From IMG/VR virus record IMGVR_UViG_3300025759_000799, positions 1-21,917 of that record: 21,917 nt of DNA, one strand, 5' to 3'. Below the pieces are notes generated by a model. The model was given only the letters and a program-made list of their open reading frames with translations, ran no database searches and was not told the origin of the DNA. Origin of the DNA: a virus. Position 1 is the stretch's first letter. Each line of letters starts with the position of its first letter. A program made the position numbers and the translations under genes. This document shows positions 19,807-21,917 of this stretch, piece after piece.

Positions 19807-21726
19807 TTACATTCCAGGCATCGGACCTGGAACACCTTGCGGTGGCATACCGCCACCGCCCATCATTTGAGCAAGCATTTCAGGAGGGATGCCCGCCATT
19901 TCTGGCGGCATCCCCGGAGGCATCTCCGGAGGCATACCTTCAGGTGGCATACCCGGAGGTGCTGCTTCCGGCATCGGAGGCTGCGGACCCGGACCCATCA
20001 TTTGATCCGCATTCTTGATGCCAAACCCGAAACGCAACACATGCTCAATAATCTTCTGATCGTTCAACAGCCCCGAACCCAACATCGGAGACAACACATC
20101 CATCAACTGCAACGCAGACTGACGACGGAACGACTCATTATGAGGTTGAGAAGAACCAGCCTCAACCTCAAACACAAAATCGCCCTGCAACACAGTGCGA
20201 TCATAACGCACCCAACTAACAACCTTATTCTCGTCAATCACCCGAGCAACATCCTCAGTGTCCATAAACACCTGAGAAAGTTTGATCATACGCTCAGCGA
20301 CCCGGCCCATAGCCTGCTCAATCTTATACAACTTGTCCGAAGAACGAGCATTAGCAGCATCCTGAATCAAACCGGCTTCCGTGGCAGTACGGCGAATATT
20401 CGCCGCCTGCCCACGGGAATACTCAGTGACACCAGAAATCATGTTGATGTCGTTCAGAATCATATCCGACTGGGTATACCACTCAGGATGCAACGCAGTC
20501 GGCTGAACCGACTGCAACACATCCCCAAACGGACGATCCTCCAACACATCAATCAGGACATCATCGTCACCAGACTCAAGAGCCTGCATACCTTCCGGGC
20601 CGATAGCCGCAGAACGCACCATATGAATCCGCTTACCATGCTTACGATCATTGATCATAGCGGTACGGGTCATAGCCAACTCTAGCTGCAAACCATAAAT
20701 GGTTTCCAAATCACCAATCGGATAAAACCGTTCAGGGACCTCATAGTTCGGCATGAACACAAACGGATGCACACCAGGGAACGGAGACTGAGAAGGCTTC
20801 TGCAAAAATTCTTCGCACCCATCAGCGAAAACACAAACAGTTTCGTTGATCAAATCATAATACTCGTAGACAACAACGAAACCAGCATCCTTAGAACGAT
20901 GCGAATCATCAACCTTCACATCATCCCGAGCATCCGACAACACCGTAGCCTTCAACTTGCGTCGAGCCGAAGGCTGCCAATCCTCATTTTCACGGGCAAC
21001 CTGAATAGGCACAAACGAACGCTGAGCAATCCAACGCAAATCCTGCATACGCAAAGCATCAGGATCAACAACCATATCGAACGGGCTGATACGACGCACC
21101 AAAGGTGCGTCTTTCACCGTTTCCTCAACAGTACGAGGAACAGATTCAATAACCTCATCCATTGTCGGAAGATCATCTTCCAACACACCAGACTGAGCCA
21201 ACTGCTGCTGCATCATCACCTGTTCACGAACAGCGTCCTGCCATTCGTCAACAGACAACTCACGGTCAGCCATCTTAGTTTCCCAAGTGATCTTCACCCA
21301 GCCGTGACCAAGAATAACGAAATCCTTAGCGGCAGCACGGATTTCGTCCTGGACATCAAACTCACGCCAATGATGATTCACCACCGCTTCAACAACAGCA
21401 GCAGTTTCACGATCCTTCGGATTCTTAGCAGTAACATTCACCTTCGGAATGTTCACAGCAATCGACGGAACAATCACGTTCACAGTCGAAAACGCCATAT
21501 TCGGCACAACAATATCCTCATATGAACCAAGTTCATCCCAAGGATACTTGTTGCTATAAATCTTGATCAGGTTAGACCACTTGTCATCCCACTCAGAATC
21601 CTTACGGAGACGCAAAGAGTTCTGCACGTTCGCCCGATGACGACCAAGTTTCTTCTTAGCGTTATCACGACCATAGCCATCACCAGACGACTCCTGGTCA
21701 ATGAACGCATCATAATTACTTGGCAT
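19807..21726 (-). CDS. portal protein (639 aa)
   Basis: It is a head-tail connector of about the length of podovirus portals. It would form the dodecameric ring through which DNA is packaged and ejected. Recognised parts include the N-terminal helix region, ETAAVVEAVVNHHWREFDVQ, FVILGHGWVKITWE, APLVRRISPFDMVVDPDA, PIGDLETIYGLQLELAMTRT and GQAANIRRTATEAGLIQDAA. The last 65 residues are a Met/Pro/Gly tail of PPGM and PPEM repeats, unusual and probably disordered. ATG 21726 overlaps the end of the upstream gene by 11 bases, with AGGTG upstream. Confidence 0.88.
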   Translation of the reverse strand: MPSNYDAFIDQESSGDGYGRDNAKKKLGRHRANVQNSLRLRKDSEWDDKWSNLIKIYSNKYPWDELGSYEDIVVPNMAFSTVNVIVPSIAVNIPKVNVTAKNPKDRETAAVVEAVVNHHWREFDVQDEIRAAAKDFVILGHGWVKITWETKMADRELSVDEWQDAVREQVMMQQQLAQSGVLEDDLPTMDEVIESVPRTVEETVKDAPLVRRISPFDMVVDPDALRMQDLRWIAQRSFVPIQVARENEDWQPSARRKLKATVLSDARDDVKVDDSHRSKDAGFVVVYEYYDLINETVCVFADGCEEFLQKPSQSPFPGVHPFVFMPNYEVPERFYPIGDLETIYGLQLELAMTRTAMINDRKHGKRIHMVRSAAIGPEGMQALESGDDDVLIDVLEDRPFGDVLQSVQPTALHPEWYTQSDMILNDINMISGVTEYSRGQAANIRRTATEAGLIQDAANARSSDKLYKIEQAMGRVAERMIKLSQVFMDTEDVARVIDENKVVSWVRYDRTVLQGDFVFEVEAGSSQPHNESFRRQSALQLMDVLSPMLGSGLLNDQKIIEHVLRFGFGIKNADQMMGPGPQPPMPEAAPPGMPPEGMPPEMPPGMPPEMAGIPPEMLAQMMGGGGMPPQGVPGPMPGM

Positions 21727-21917
21727 CAGACTTCACCTGTTCCGACTTATTTAGATGATCAGACAAACGTTGCATCGAACCACTAGTGGTTCCCGTCCCA
21801 GTGGTATGCCAAGCCGGGATAGCCTCATGGCCCTGCTCGGCAGCCTCAGCGACCTGACGGCGCTGATAATCACGAATCGTGTCATGACGCCAAGCGTCAT
21901 CACCCTGACCGGTTTTG
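21716..21917 (-). CDS. C-terminal part of an unknown protein (partial)
   Basis: An open frame enters from the right edge and gives 66 residues before TAA 21716-21718. It begins KTGQGDDAWRHDTIRDYQ, has a helical RRQVAEAAEQGHEAIPAW segment, then a Thr/Gly stretch and SMQRLSDHLNKSEQ. It overlaps the portal start, so it is translationally coupled. In many phages the terminase or a minor head protein precedes the portal, but nothing in this fragment identifies either. Confidence 0.6.
   Translation of the reverse strand, partial: KTGQGDDAWRHDTIRDYQRRQVAEAAEQGHEAIPAWHTTGTGTTSGSMQRLSDHLNKSEQVKSDAK

Overview
The window is a structural (late) gene block plus the end of an early or middle gene block from a tailed bacteriophage, almost certainly a podovirus. 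It has a portal, scaffold, major capsid protein, a tail-tubular-A-like adaptor, a tail-tubular-B-like nozzle, fibres and very large ejection-type proteins. It has no tape measure, tail tube or tail assembly chaperone. Host clues point to an actinobacterium. The endolysin carries a C-terminal domain of a type I associate with secreted actinobacterial proteins, and the small membrane genes resemble r1t-type holins and DUF2746-type proteins of actinophages. This host call rests on recognition alone, not on a search.

Layout. Positions 1-2757 hold a tightly overlapping + strand operon of small genes: a CxxC protein (cut by the window edge), two membrane microproteins, a RusA-like resolvase, a small beta protein, a possible PD-(D/E)XK nuclease, a sigma-region-4-like HTH protein, a DUF1599/Nmad1-type protein and three small unknowns. 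This operon meets the late operon head-on at a strong, probably bidirectional terminator (2771-2802). From 21917 down to 2827 everything is on the - strand. In transcription order it reads: unknown partial protein, portal, possible head decoration protein, scaffold, major capsid, AT-hook protein, DUF2746-like membrane protein, r1t-like holin, giant collagen/C1q-like fibre, adaptor, nozzle, second fibre, four virion or ejection proteins (141, 379, 301 and 1399 aa) and a zinc peptidase endolysin. Two more intrinsic terminators divide this operon, after the decoration gene and after the capsid gene. They probably set the high capsid dose relative to downstream genes. No stretch above 300 bases lacks a gene; the largest gaps are about 70-133 bases and are described below. 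I saw no tRNA, CRISPR array or insertion sequence.

The strongest unexplained signal is a dispersed 13-bp palindrome, TTTCANNNTGAAA. It occurs exactly 13 times between 1717 and 19736, plus several one-mismatch copies. It lies in intergenic gaps far more often than their length predicts and is spread fairly evenly along the late operon. It resembles in logic the dispersed operator/stoperator systems of some actinophages, but here the site is symmetric and the binding protein is unknown. A second genome-scale feature is that the + strand is A/C-rich throughout, whichever strand is coding. Genes on the two strands therefore use opposite third-position bases.
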